From Sulfobacillus acidophilus DSM 10332 (lineage in GTDB: Bacteria > Bacillota > Sulfobacillia > Sulfobacillales > Sulfobacillaceae), in contig CP003179.1 of the NCBI GenBank assembly GCA_000237975.1, positions 2,696,270 through 2,760,269 of the forward strand: a stretch of DNA of 64,000 nt, given 5' to 3'. This document shows positions 23,559 to 32,448 of the stretch, one piece after another; within the stretch, counting starts at the first letter, position 1; each line of letters begins with the position of its first letter. The position numbers and the translations under genes were made by a program. The notes under the pieces are model-generated. The model made no database searches, was not told where the DNA came from, and saw nothing but the letters and a program-made list of their open reading frames with translations.

Positions 23559-24335
23559 TTATTGGGCCGCTTGCGCCCACCCCAATCTCGACGAGGCCCA
23601 ACGGGCTTCTTGTTGCAGATAGTTGATGACGGCCGGGTTTAAGCGGTCAAACCGACTGCGGGGCAAGGAAATGGCCAAGGATCCCCAAATTCCGCCGGTA
23701 TAATCAAAAATCGGTACCCCCACACAGCACACGCCCGTCGCCCATTCTTCTTCATCCAAACTATAACCGCGTTCCCGCGTCCTCAGCCGTTCCCGTTGGA
23801 GGGCGTCCCATTCGACCCGGGAATACGGTGTACGGGGTTCAGGCGGGTGGGACACGTAATAGGCTCGAAAGTCTTTCGGACTCAAATGAGCCAGCACCGA
23901 TTTTCCCAAGGCATGCAAAAACGCATGGTCACGGTAACCGACGTACAAGGACCGTACCTTCACGGCTTGGTCTCCCTCGACAATGTGGTGAATCACAATT
24001 TCCTGATGCTCCCATTTCGCAACATACGTCGTTTCCTGGGTCTCTCGCGCTATCCGGTGAGCAACGGTCGGCAAATCATCGGGAAGTGCCCGACCCATTT
24101 GTAGCTGGTGATGTAAATAGGACACTTTGTAGGACAGCGTGTAAAGTTGGCGATGCGCGTCTTTTTGCACATAACCGGCTTCCGCTAACGTATTGATCAG
24201 GTGATAGCACGTACTGAGCGGTATACCGGAAACGGCACTCAACCACTTAACCGTGGTCCCCTCGGGTTGTTCCGCAATTAAATCGAGCAGTTGTAATCCG
24301 CGTGACAAGCTTTGGATTGTCCACGATGGGGCCAT
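23559..24335 (-). CDS. IclR family transcriptional regulator
   Basis: A 258-residue regulator with an N-terminal winged helix (LIAEQPEGTTVKWLSAVSG, PLSTCYHLINTLAEAG) and a GAF-like effector domain (HALGKSVLAHL, GYSLDEEEWATGVCCVGVP). The last cysteine-containing motif is usual for the family. The start at ATG 24335 follows AGGGGGTAGG; the TTG at 24353 is upstream of that. It precedes the E1a-E1b-E2 operon in the same orientation with only 68 bases between, so it probably controls it and may be read into it. A TATAAT box lies at 24387-24382 on the minus strand. Confidence 0.9.
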   Translation of the reverse strand: MAPSWTIQSLSRGLQLLDLIAEQPEGTTVKWLSAVSGIPLSTCYHLINTLAEAGYVQKDAHRQLYTLSYKVSYLHHQLQMGRALPDDLPTVAHRIARETQETTYVAKWEHQEIVIHHIVEGDQAVKVRSLYVGYRDHAFLHALGKSVLAHLSPKDFRAYYVSHPPEPRTPYSRVEWDALQRERLRTRERGYSLDEEEWATGVCCVGVPIFDYTGGIWGSLAISLPRSRFDRLNPAVINYLQQEARWASSRLGWAQAAQ

Positions 24336-25242
24336 GATCCTACCCCCTGGCAATTTTAGTCAAGCGAATGATTCTGTTCTGATTATACTGCCATCTTTTA
24401 TTGATAACCGGAAACTATTTCAAATGGTGATAATGGCACCCGTTTACGTATCACGCCGCGAGAACCTACAAGAATCGATAAGGTCATCAACCTTCTTTGA
24501 GAGAAGCGCGAAATTTTGCCGAGTGGGCTTTCGGGAGGAAATCACCCTCATCTAAGCAGACAACTCGCCCCACGCATCCCCATTCGGATACCACTTCCTG
24601 TTCGTCCCGCCAAAGGTTTGCCGCCGCGCCACCTCCGATTCGAGCGGTTAAGCAATGGCCGATGCGGTTACTCTGACCCGGCTCCCGTCCCCTTCTTGAT
24701 CATTAATCTTTTGGTGCTGAAGATTCACGCACACAGGGCCCAGCGGTCCGGGTCCCGGAGCAGGTATATGGTGACCGGTATTAATGCTGCGAGGTATCGC
24801 GTCTCAATTCGCGGCATCCACAATTTAGAGCAACATCCAAAAAACGCCGCCTTGCCCCGTGGCTAACCGCTTGGCGCTGCCGATCATACCGCCCCTTGGA
24901 CCCCCGCAAGCTAATCCACTTCATCATCCGGTGCAAAGACTTGCAATCCACCGCGTACGGGCAGAACCAACAGTCCATATGAAGGCATCGCGCACAATAT
25001 CGACCCATGGCACGGTCCGAATCTGTTCAGGACGGGAATTGTTCTTTATACTGGGAGTCACAAGCGGTTTCTCCCGAGATGGAAGTCCCCTCTAGTAAAA
25101 CCAAGAGCCATCGGAATCGCTCTTTCAATTTTCACGCAAACGGGACATTTTTCTGGATTATCGTACGTCTACGAACGTTAAAGACATACCATAAATGAGC
25201 TGGCTCATGGCTCAATGTAGGGTGTCCAGTGACTTAACTCCA
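24336..25242. other. About 0.9 kb without a recognisable gene
   Basis: Apart from the IclR promoter region (TATAAT on the minus strand at 24382-24387) nothing here could be assigned. Several frames of 60-116 codons are open on both strands, but none has a good ribosome binding site or a known motif. A minus-strand frame at 24781-25008 has a cysteine-rich beginning (MGRYCARCLHMDCWFC) and a basic end; it could be a decayed transposase or other gene. A short hairpin (ATGAGC/GCTCAT, 25195-25208) precedes the next operon. Confidence 0.4.
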
Positions 25243-25270
25243 TTCGATGTCGAAGGATTAGTAATACAAT
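25243..25270 (+). promoter_or_regulatory. Candidate autoregulated promoter of the XRE-ImmA gene pair
   Basis: TTCGA and TCGAA (25243-25254) form a perfect dyad with a TG centre. It overlaps the expected -35 region for the TACAAT box at 25265-25270. An operator in this place would fit autoregulation by the XRE domain of the first gene. Confidence 0.4.
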
Positions 25271-25315
25271 TGTAGCGTGGGTGCGGTACAAAGAGAAGGG
25301 AAGGAGGTAACCTCA

Positions 25316-26461
25316 GTGGGGGTCGAACTAACGGTTAATCCTGATAGATTGATCTGGGCGATTACCCGGAGCGGAAAGGATACCGAGTCGTTGGCGGAAT
25401 CGCTCCCCCACATTCACGAATGGTTATCTGGTGCGCGAAGGCCTACTATGGCACAATTACGGCTACTCGCGCAGAAGACCTCTACTCCGTTGGGATTCTT
25501 CTTCTTGATGGAACCGCCAAAAAATGAGGATCTACCGATTCCATACTATCGTACTATGGTTGTCGGAAGTCCTGTAAAGCCAAGCCTCGACTTGATGGAT
25601 ACGCTGAAGAGCATGAGACTGCGCCAACAATGGATGCGCGAGTTTCTCACATCGGAAGGCGCCGAGCCGATCGGTTTCGTGGGACGCGCACGTCGAGACA
25701 TGCCCATTTCGGCTATTGTGGAGATTTTACGTGATGCTCTAGGCTTGACCGTAGACTGGGCAGCCAAGGAACCAAACTGGGAGTCCTCTCTACACAAGTT
25801 GGTGATTGCGGCAGAACGGGCTGGAATTCTTGTGGTGGTTAACGGCATTGTTGGGTTCAATAGTCATCGACCGTTGGATCCGGAAGAATTCAGGGGCTTT
25901 GCCCTAGTTGACAACTATGCACCGTTAATCTTTATAAACGGGAAGGACTCCAAAGCGGCGCAGATGTTCACTATCGCACATGAACTGGCCCATATCGTGC
26001 TGCAACAAAGTGCTATCTTCGATTTAAGGAACATGCAAGCATCGGAAGAACCGACTGAGCAGTTGTGTAACCAAGTTGCTGCCGAATTTCTCGTGCCATC
26101 TGAGCGGTTGCGTAAGCATTTTAACGTTACGATACCTCTTCATATTCTGGCACGGCGCTTCAAGGTAAGCGAGTTAGTGATTGCGCGGCGTGCCCTAGAC
26201 TTAGGATTAATCAAGCGCGATCAATTCTTCGAGTTTTACAAGGCCTATCGGAGTCGGGAGAGTGTTGGACGCAAGGAATCCGGCGGAAACTTTCTTTCCA
26301 CAGCTCGATATCGCATCGGCTTACCATTCAGTCATGCCATAATACAAGCAGTCCGAGAAGGAACAACGTTATATTCGGAAGCATATCACCTAACCGGGCT
26401 GAAGGGTGAGACGTTTGAAAAATACGCCAAGTTTGTGGCCAACTTGGGAAAGGACGGATAA
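25316..26461 (+). CDS. XRE-ImmA/IrrE fusion: HTH domain plus metallopeptidase
   Basis: A 381-residue protein with an N-terminal XRE-type helix-turn-helix (RLIWAITRSGKDTESLAESL, then LRLLAQKTSTPLGFFFL) and a C-terminal ImmA/IrrE zinc peptidase domain. The metal motif HELAHIVL lies near residue 222, followed by ANQVAAEFLVP-like sequence (NQVAAEFLVPSE). Family members (COG2856) cleave or regulate repressors in mobile elements and in predicted toxin-antitoxin modules. The start is GTG 25316, 8 bases after AAGGAGG; the upstream ATG-like frame start at 25277 lacks a signal. The DUF4411 gene follows after 6 bases. Base composition is lower in GC than the housekeeping genes, which suggests horizontal transfer. 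Confidence 0.88.
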   Translation: MGVELTVNPDRLIWAITRSGKDTESLAESLPHIHEWLSGARRPTMAQLRLLAQKTSTPLGFFFLMEPPKNEDLPIPYYRTMVVGSPVKPSLDLMDTLKSMRLRQQWMREFLTSEGAEPIGFVGRARRDMPISAIVEILRDALGLTVDWAAKEPNWESSLHKLVIAAERAGILVVVNGIVGFNSHRPLDPEEFRGFALVDNYAPLIFINGKDSKAAQMFTIAHELAHIVLQQSAIFDLRNMQASEEPTEQLCNQVAAEFLVPSERLRKHFNVTIPLHILARRFKVSELVIARRALDLGLIKRDQFFEFYKAYRSRESVGRKESGGNFLSTARYRIGLPFSHAIIQAVREGTTLYSEAYHLTGLKGETFEKYAKFVANLGKDG

Positions 26462-26467
26462 TCTTCG

Positions 26468-26975
26468 TTGTCCGTTTACGTTCTTGATACCAACGTCTTT
26501 ATTCAAGCCCACCGTCTCTATTACCCGTTCGATGTAGCTCCCGGATTTTGGGATAGCTTGATCGAATTCGGCCAGAAGGGAATTATTCAAAGCATTGATT
26601 GGGTCCGAAACGAAATAATCGACGGCAAAGATGCGTTGGCGGGATGGGTCAAGGGCGAGGGGGCTATTTTGTTCCGCGCCACCATCACGTCGGACGAATC
26701 CAACACAATTATAGCAGCGTACGGACGAGTCGGCTCACTCGTTAAGGCGACCGCCCGTTATCAGGATATCCATCGAGAAGGCTTTTTAGCAGGGGCAGAC
26801 GGCTGGGTGATAGCTTACGCACTAGTGATCGGAGGTACGGTTGTGACCATGGAACAACCCGCTCGCATAGGAACCAAGGGTGAAAATCCCCGATGTATGC
26901 GAAGCCATCGGTGTACCGTGGATTACTACGTACGACATGTTACGTAATTTAGGAGTTCGTCTCGGTTTTATATGA
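26468..26975 (+). CDS. DUF4411 PIN-like protein, frameshifted near the C-terminus
   Basis: A PIN-fold family (DUF4411) protein of about 168 residues. It starts at TTG 26468 with VYVLDTNVFIQ, where the aspartate is the first PIN acidic residue; FLAGADGWVIAYALV holds the later acidic residues. The reading frame as given diverges after IGTKG and ends at 26947. Removing one base near the GGG at 26878-26880 restores the family's C-terminus, KIPDVCEAIGVPWITTYDMLR, with a stop at 26973-26975 (motif split here as KIPDVCEAIG and VPWITTYDMLR). The pair with an XRE-ImmA/IrrE gene is a recurrent predicted toxin-antitoxin-like arrangement in which the PIN protein would be the nuclease. Either the toxin is inactivated, or one base is a sequencing error. 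Confidence 0.75.
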
Positions 26976-27050
26976 TCGCGTTGCAAAAGGTGACCCTTGA
27001 AATGAACGTTCTCCAGCAGCGAATGGAAGATACTTCGTCATAACGCTAAA

Positions 27051-27068
27051 CGCCGGGTTTCCCCGGCG
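27051..27068 (-). terminator. GC hairpin between DUF4411 and glmS 3' ends
   Basis: CGCCGGG and CCCGGCG pair across a short loop in the gap between the two convergent genes. On the minus strand TTTAGC follows, a weak U tract. It may serve as the glmS terminator. Confidence 0.4.
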
Positions 27069-27120
27069 CCAGCGAAGAACATTATTGCCAAACATCACAT
27101 TACGACTGACCCATCTGTTC

Positions 27121-28935
27121 CTACTCCACCGTGACGGATTTGGCCAAATTCCGCGGCTTATCCACGTCTTCTCCGCGAAATACGGCGGTCCAGTAGGCTA
27201 ACAATTGGAGAGGCAAGGCCGCTATAGCAGGTGCCAACAAGGGGTCGGGCGTATCAATCACGATTTGATGGTCCACCGGAATGTCGCCCGTAATTTGCCG
27301 ATCCAAAATCCCCCACGCTTCCGCCCCCCGGGCTTTGACTTCTAGAATGTTGGAGATGGTTTTTTCCGCCACATCGCGTTCGGTGACGATCGCCACCACG
27401 GGCGTGCCGTCTTCAATCAACGCCAAGGTCCCATGCTTCAACTCCCCGGCGGCGTAGGCTTCGGCATGAATGTAGGCAATTTCTTTGATTTTCAACTGGC
27501 CTTCCATAGCCAAAGCATAGTCGAGACCCCGACCGATATAAAATACGTCACGCTTCAACGATAGGCTCTCGGCCATTTGCCGGACCGACTCCAGTTGCCC
27601 CAAGAGGGTCTGGCCGATGTGGGGTAAACTCAAGAGATGCTGCACCAAATCAGGACGACCGCGACCTTTCAGATCCGCCAATCCCAACGCCAGCAAAGTC
27701 AACACCAACAATTGGGTCGTATACGCCTTGGTCGACGCCACGGCGATTTCTGGACCTGCATGGGTGTAAACCACATAGTCGCTTTCGCGCGCCAAGGTAG
27801 ACCCCACCTGATTGACCACCGCATAGGTGGGCACCCCCAGCTCATGCGCCAAACGCACGGATGCCAGCGTATCGGCCGTTTCCCCCGACTGGGAGATCGC
27901 CATTACCAGTGTGCCGGGCTCAAAGATGGGCGTGCTATAGCGAAATTCGGAGGCCACCTCTACCTCCACCGGAATGCGCGCCAGGCGCTCGATCAGCATT
28001 TTGCCGACTAACCCGGCGTGATAGGCGGTCCCGGCGGCGACAATCCGGATTCGGCGCACCGTTTCCGCCACCGAGGCCGGCAGACCCATCTCCCGCCACA
28101 CCACCCGCTGGTTTTGAACCCGCCCCAAAAGGGCATCGGACCAGACATCGGGCTGCTCCATAATTTCTTTCAGCATAAAATGGGGATAACCGCCGCGCTC
28201 GGCTTGGGAAATGTCCCAGTCGACCACCATAACCGGACGATTCAACGGTTCACCGTGAGTGGTGGTAATCGAGACGTTTTGGGGCGTCACCACCGCCATA
28301 TCCCCGTTTTCCAACACAATCGCCCGTCGCGTCAAATCTAAAAAGGCGCTAAAATCGGAGGCCAGGTAATTTTGGCCCTCCCCTAAGCCCACCACCAACG
28401 GGCTAGACCGGCGCACCGCCACAATCTTATCCGGCTCGTGGGACGACACCGCCAAAAAAGCGTACGCGCCCCGAAGCCGCGCCTCGGCCGCCTGAACGGC
28501 TCCGACCAAATCAGTGAGTCCACCGTATTCTTCCAACAAATGGGGGATCACTTCCGTATCGGTATCCGACAAGAACCGATGCCCTTTGGCGATCAATTCT
28601 TCTTTCAGGTCTTGAAAATTCTCGATGATCCCGTTGTGCACGGTCGCAATGGTGCCGGTGCAATCCATATGCGGGTGCGCATTTTCATCGGTGGGTCGGC
28701 CATGAGTCGCCCACCGGGTATGTCCGATGCCACACGGGACGTGTCCCGGCAACGTCGCCACACGTTTTTCCAATTGAGCGAGCCGACCCCGCGTCTTTTG
28801 AATCACAATCCCGTCGTGAGCGGCCAGCGCAATCCCGGCGGAATCATAACCACGGTATTCCAGCCGCTTTAATCCAGCCATTAAAAAAGGCAACGCATCA
28901 TCCTGATCGCCGACGAAGCCGACAATTCCACACAT
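27121..28935 (-). CDS. glmS: Glutamine--fructose-6-phosphate aminotransferase (isomerizing)
   Basis: A 604-residue enzyme making glucosamine-6-phosphate from fructose-6-phosphate and glutamine, the first step of UDP-GlcNAc and peptidoglycan synthesis. The N-terminal Ntn glutaminase starts MCGIVGFVGD, with catalytic cysteine 2, GHTRWATHG and HNGIIENF. Two SIS domains follow (SQSGETADTLASVR; ELKHGTLALI), and the C-terminus ends LAKSVTVE as usual. ATG 28935 is required to place cysteine second and has GGAGGCGAG upstream. The leader between glmM and glmS carries a glmS ribozyme, so expression should fall when glucosamine-6-phosphate is abundant. Confidence 0.97.
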   Translation of the reverse strand: MCGIVGFVGDQDDALPFLMAGLKRLEYRGYDSAGIALAAHDGIVIQKTRGRLAQLEKRVATLPGHVPCGIGHTRWATHGRPTDENAHPHMDCTGTIATVHNGIIENFQDLKEELIAKGHRFLSDTDTEVIPHLLEEYGGLTDLVGAVQAAEARLRGAYAFLAVSSHEPDKIVAVRRSSPLVVGLGEGQNYLASDFSAFLDLTRRAIVLENGDMAVVTPQNVSITTTHGEPLNRPVMVVDWDISQAERGGYPHFMLKEIMEQPDVWSDALLGRVQNQRVVWREMGLPASVAETVRRIRIVAAGTAYHAGLVGKMLIERLARIPVEVEVASEFRYSTPIFEPGTLVMAISQSGETADTLASVRLAHELGVPTYAVVNQVGSTLARESDYVVYTHAGPEIAVASTKAYTTQLLVLTLLALGLADLKGRGRPDLVQHLLSLPHIGQTLLGQLESVRQMAESLSLKRDVFYIGRGLDYALAMEGQLKIKEIAYIHAEAYAAGELKHGTLALIEDGTPVVAIVTERDVAEKTISNILEVKARGAEAWGILDRQITGDIPVDHQIVIDTPDPLLAPAIAALPLQLLAYWTAVFRGEDVDKPRNLAKSVTVE

Positions 28936-28973
28936 CCTGACTCGCCTCCACATTGAGTTGAGTCGGTCTCAAC

Positions 28974-29112
28974 CGCACGGTTTTGTGTCGCCTTTGCAAA
29001 CGACCTTTGTCCGTGATTTGACGGCTGTTGAGAAGCCGGAGGTCACCCGCCGAATAATTTCGAGATCCCTCTCCTCGTCAACCCCCATCGGGGGTTCCGG
29101 CGCTCCTTATCT
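28974..29112 (-). promoter_or_regulatory. glmS ribozyme riboswitch
   Basis: The minus-strand leader of glmS contains the core of the glucosamine-6-phosphate-activated self-cleaving ribozyme. The cleavage site is A|GCGCC, with A at 29104 and G at 29103. A hairpin with AACCCCC and GGGGGTT arms follows, then TGACGAGG, later ATTATTCGGCGGGTGACCTCC (in pieces: ATTCGGCGG, then GTGACCTCC), a CGGC/GCCG hairpin, and a final CACGG...CCGTG helix ending at 28976. This order matches the known Bacillus and Thermoanaerobacter ribozymes. Cleavage in the 5' leader destabilises glmS mRNA. Both conserved segments and position directly upstream of glmS support the call. Confidence 0.88.
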
Positions 29113-29116
29113 TGCG

Positions 29117-30451
29117 CTACGCCTTAGCCGACTCCAAAGCGTCGCGCACCACCGTGGTTAGCCGGTGGGCCCAAGCCTCGATTTGATCGACATCCCTCCC
29201 TTCCAGCATGATTCGCAATAAGGGCTCCGTCCCGGAAGGACGAATCAAAACCCGCCCTTGATCGCCGAGATCGCGCGTCGCTTCCTCGACCAGGGCGGAA
29301 AGCCCCGGGATCCGCTGCCACGGTCCCGTCAAAGGAGCCGGCAAGCGAACATTATGCAATACCTGCGGGAATCGTTCCACCGGTGCCACCGCTTCCGCCA
29401 ATGTCATATCCCGACGGTCCAGCTCGGCCAAAAGTTCGAGTCCGGTCAAAAGCCCGTCACCGGTTTCGGTCCATTGTTTAATAATAATATGGCCCGATTG
29501 CTCGCCCCCCAACGTAGCCCCGTGTTCCGCCATCGCCTTCGCGACCCAGCGATCACCCACCGGCGTCCGCATCAAACGAATGCCCTGCCGGTCTAATGCT
29601 TGTTCAAGCCCCAGATTGGACATCACCGTGGCGACAACCAAATTGTGCGGCAACTGGCCCCGCATGTGCAAGCCCGTGCCTAGAGTGTAAAGAATTTCAT
29701 CACCGTCCACAATCCGGCCCTGACCGTCGACCGCAATCACCCGATCCGCATCCCCGTCAAACGAAAGCCCTAAATCGGCCCCTTGAGCCAGCACGTGCTG
29801 CCGCAAGACGTCGGGATGGGTCGCCCCCGATCCTTGATTAATCCGTTCCCCCAACGGTTCGGCATGCAGCACCATAACTTTGGCCCCTAATTGCTGCAAT
29901 ACGGCGGGAGCCGTTTCGGTGGCCGCACCATGGGCGACGTCCATGACAATCGACAAGGGCGGAATCCGGCCGGCAAAAATGCCTAATAAATATCGGCGGT
30001 AGGCTTCCACGGCGATCCCTTCGTGGTGCCAGACTTGGCCCACGTGCCGGGTATAGCTCCATTCGGTCCGCGTCATCACTTCTTCCAACAGCCGCTCTTG
30101 TTCCGGCTCCCACTTTCTCCCCTGTCCGTCCAACAGTTTAATCCCGTTATATTCCGGCGGATTATGCGAAGCGGAAATCATTACCCCGGCATCGGCGCGA
30201 TAGTGGCGAATCAAAAAAGATAGCGCCGGGGTGGGCACAATACCGGCCAAAAAAACATCCACACCGCGAGCCGTAAGTCCCGCGGTGAGCGCCGCCTCCA
30301 GCATCGGGCTGGAGACCCGGGTGTCACGGCCGAGGACGACCCGCGCCCCACTCGGCAAATATTCCGCGGCGGCCCGTCCAATAGCCATCGCCACGTCTAT
30401 GGTCAATTCTTCATTGGCTACCCCACGGGCGCCATCCGTGCCAAACAGCAT
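29117..30451 (-). CDS. glmM: Phosphoglucosamine mutase
   Basis: A 444-residue alpha-D-phosphohexomutase converting glucosamine-6-phosphate to glucosamine-1-phosphate. It begins MLFGTDGARGVAN. The phosphoserine loop is ISASHNPPEYNGIKL near residue 100, the metal site DGDADR near 240, the sugar-specific loop GGEQSGH near 320 and the phosphate-binding RPSGTEPLLR near the end. A start four codons upstream would abut AAAGGAGG, so ATG 30451, with a 12-base spacing, is preferred. The gene lies between cdaR and glmS, the order conserved in many Gram-positives. GlmM is often inhibited by CdaA in this operon type. Confidence 0.97.
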   Translation of the reverse strand: MLFGTDGARGVANEELTIDVAMAIGRAAAEYLPSGARVVLGRDTRVSSPMLEAALTAGLTARGVDVFLAGIVPTPALSFLIRHYRADAGVMISASHNPPEYNGIKLLDGQGRKWEPEQERLLEEVMTRTEWSYTRHVGQVWHHEGIAVEAYRRYLLGIFAGRIPPLSIVMDVAHGAATETAPAVLQQLGAKVMVLHAEPLGERINQGSGATHPDVLRQHVLAQGADLGLSFDGDADRVIAVDGQGRIVDGDEILYTLGTGLHMRGQLPHNLVVATVMSNLGLEQALDRQGIRLMRTPVGDRWVAKAMAEHGATLGGEQSGHIIIKQWTETGDGLLTGLELLAELDRRDMTLAEAVAPVERFPQVLHNVRLPAPLTGPWQRIPGLSALVEEATRDLGDQGRVLIRPSGTEPLLRIMLEGRDVDQIEAWAHRLTTVVRDALESAKA

Positions 30452-30563
30452 GCTTGGCCCCATCCTCCTTTGGTCCTCTCCTTGGCATCCTCCGGAAACG
30501 TCCGTCTATCATCCTTTAGCAGTATCTCCCGGCGAGCGGAAAATCCGTCGGTACCGTACCATA

Positions 30564-31499
30564 TTATCCCTGGTGCTGAATGGTGACGGTCACCGTCACC
30601 GTCCCTGAATTGACTAACGCCACGCCGCCGGGTAACGTGACCGACACGGTTTTCGACACGGTGCCGGTAGCGCCGGCAACCGAAATGGCCGGCGTATTCA
30701 AGTGCGTCAACCCGTTTAATATCGAACTGGGCCCCGTAACCGTCACGGTCGCAGGATAGACGGCAATTTGCGTAATCTTATACCCGGGTGCCGGCTGGCC
30801 GGTATACTGGCCGACGACCGGCAACACTTTCTGAGGCGGAATCGCTTGCACCGTAGCGCTCACGGTGACGGTGGGCGGATTGACCTCCACATGGGGCACC
30901 AGACGGCCGGCCGCGTTAACCGGTTCTAACACCACGGGGGATTGAAAAGACGAGGTCTGCCCGTTTAATACCAGCGTTCCGACCACTTGCCGCACTTGAT
31001 TCAAGTCGTTGACAGGCCCGGAAATCGTCGCGCTTTTGACCGCCGTGTCAGTTCCGGTGAGCTGATATCCGGGAGCCAGCGTACCGCTGGTCCGAATCGC
31101 CACCGGCGCTCGGCTGGCGCCGAGCCGCGCCACCGTCACAATCACCCGATTCGGGGAAACACTGACCAGGCTCGTATTGGGCGGCACCGAGGCCACCACC
31201 TTAAGCGAGTACGTGCCGGATTTGGTCAACCCGGCCAAATTGACAATGGCATACACGTCGCTGGCCGCCGTTCCGGTAAAGGCGGCCGGGGGCCCCTTGA
31301 CCGTCACCGTTACCGTGCTCGGCTGAATGGAAATCACGGTCAAATGGGGATTAGGGGTTGGAAACCCGACCGGAATCGGCCCAATTTCGTGATTAATCGG
31401 CTGGGTTTGCAAAGGGCCCGCCTGAAACCACAAAAAAATCGCCGCGATCACCGAAAGGATTTTCAATACCGTATCATTTTCCAACAAGCGATCCATCAT
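30564..31499 (-). CDS. cdaR: CdaR (YbbR-domain) regulator of diadenylate cyclase
   Basis: A 311-residue protein with one N-terminal membrane helix (LKILSVIAAIFLWF) and an extracellular part made of about three or four YbbR repeats, recognisable by recurring P-x-V-x-V-x-G segments (PSTVTVTVKGP, PATVTVTGP). CdaR binds the cyclase CdaA and modulates c-di-AMP synthesis. The start ATG 31499 overlaps the cdaA stop (ATGA), so the two are translationally coupled. The following gene is glmM. Confidence 0.9.
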   Translation of the reverse strand: MMDRLLENDTVLKILSVIAAIFLWFQAGPLQTQPINHEIGPIPVGFPTPNPHLTVISIQPSTVTVTVKGPPAAFTGTAASDVYAIVNLAGLTKSGTYSLKVVASVPPNTSLVSVSPNRVIVTVARLGASRAPVAIRTSGTLAPGYQLTGTDTAVKSATISGPVNDLNQVRQVVGTLVLNGQTSSFQSPVVLEPVNAAGRLVPHVEVNPPTVTVSATVQAIPPQKVLPVVGQYTGQPAPGYKITQIAVYPATVTVTGPSSILNGLTHLNTPAISVAGATGTVSKTVSVTLPGGVALVNSGTVTVTVTIQHQG

Positions 31500-32317
31500 G
31501 AGGGCGCACCTCGATGCCATAGCCGGATGGACGTATGCTGTCGGGGTTTCAAATAGCGTGCCAGCATTTCCCGGAGCGTCCGGTCTTCCAAACGCCGAAA
31601 CAACCGCCCTTCCACCGCCACGGAAATCCAGCCGGTCTCCTCGGATACCGCCACCGCCACCGCATCGGATTGCTCGGTAATCCCGATGGCCGCCCGGTGA
31701 CGGCTGCCCAGTTCACTGCCCGGTTGGGCGGAATCGGTCAAGGGCAAAAAAGCCGCGGCGGCAATCACCCGATCCCCGCGAATAATGCAAGCACCGTCAT
31801 GAAGGGGTGTATTCGGCACAAAAATATTTTCCAAAAGTTGTGAGCTGACGACGGCATCCAAGGGGGTGCCGGTCGCCGCATATTCATTGAGGCCGGTATG
31901 GCGTTCGAGTACGAACAGAGCTCCCGTCCGGCTACGTGAGAGGCGGTCACACGCCCGTGCCACTTCATCAATCGTTTTGGCAACATCCGCCGGTTCATTT
32001 CGGAGCAGGCTTTCGGAAAAGAACCGGCCTTGGCCCAATTGCTCCAGCGCGCGCCGCAGTTCCGGCTGAAAGACGATCGGCAAGGCCACCACCAACATGG
32101 TCTGAATGTCCTTGAGCACCATATGGGTGGCATTGAGCCGAAGCCAGCTACTCACCGGCACCGCCAACAACAACAAGATGATGCCCTTAATCAACTGGAT
32201 CGCCCGTGTCCCGCGAATCAAGAGAAACAAGCGATAGATGCCGTAGGCGACGATGGCGACGTCGGCGACAGACAAAAACCAGGATAAGGGCGTCATGTTT
32301 TGTAAAAACGCGAACAC
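31496..32317 (-). CDS. cdaA: Diadenylate cyclase CdaA
   Basis: A 273-residue membrane enzyme that makes cyclic di-AMP from two ATP. Three hydrophobic segments occupy residues ~10-85, then the DAC domain follows. Catalytic motifs DGACIIRGD near residue 175 and GSRHRAAIG near 205 are intact. c-di-AMP controls potassium transport and cell-wall balance in Gram-positives. GTG 32317 is used; an ATG at 32296 is an alternative, and neither has a strong ribosome binding site. It is the first gene of the cdaA-cdaR-glmM-glmS block. Confidence 0.93.
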   Translation of the reverse strand: MFAFLQNMTPLSWFLSVADVAIVAYGIYRLFLLIRGTRAIQLIKGIILLLLAVPVSSWLRLNATHMVLKDIQTMLVVALPIVFQPELRRALEQLGQGRFFSESLLRNEPADVAKTIDEVARACDRLSRSRTGALFVLERHTGLNEYAATGTPLDAVVSSQLLENIFVPNTPLHDGACIIRGDRVIAAAAFLPLTDSAQPGSELGSRHRAAIGITEQSDAVAVAVSEETGWISVAVEGRLFRRLEDRTLREMLARYLKPRQHTSIRLWHRGAPS

Positions 32318-32448
32318 GCCGACACCACCCGCTCACATTAGGTCCTCTCTTAGGTTACCACAGTTACTCACGAATGCCATGCATCCTAAGCGCATCCGTA
32401 CGAATTCGAAATGGAACATGTTAGACTAAACGGGAGGGAGAGGATGCC

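Noticed and set aside
24781-25008. Possible transposase fragment on the minus strand
   Set aside because: The cysteine-rich start and basic end are suggestive, but no DDE or other catalytic motif and no terminal repeats were recognised.
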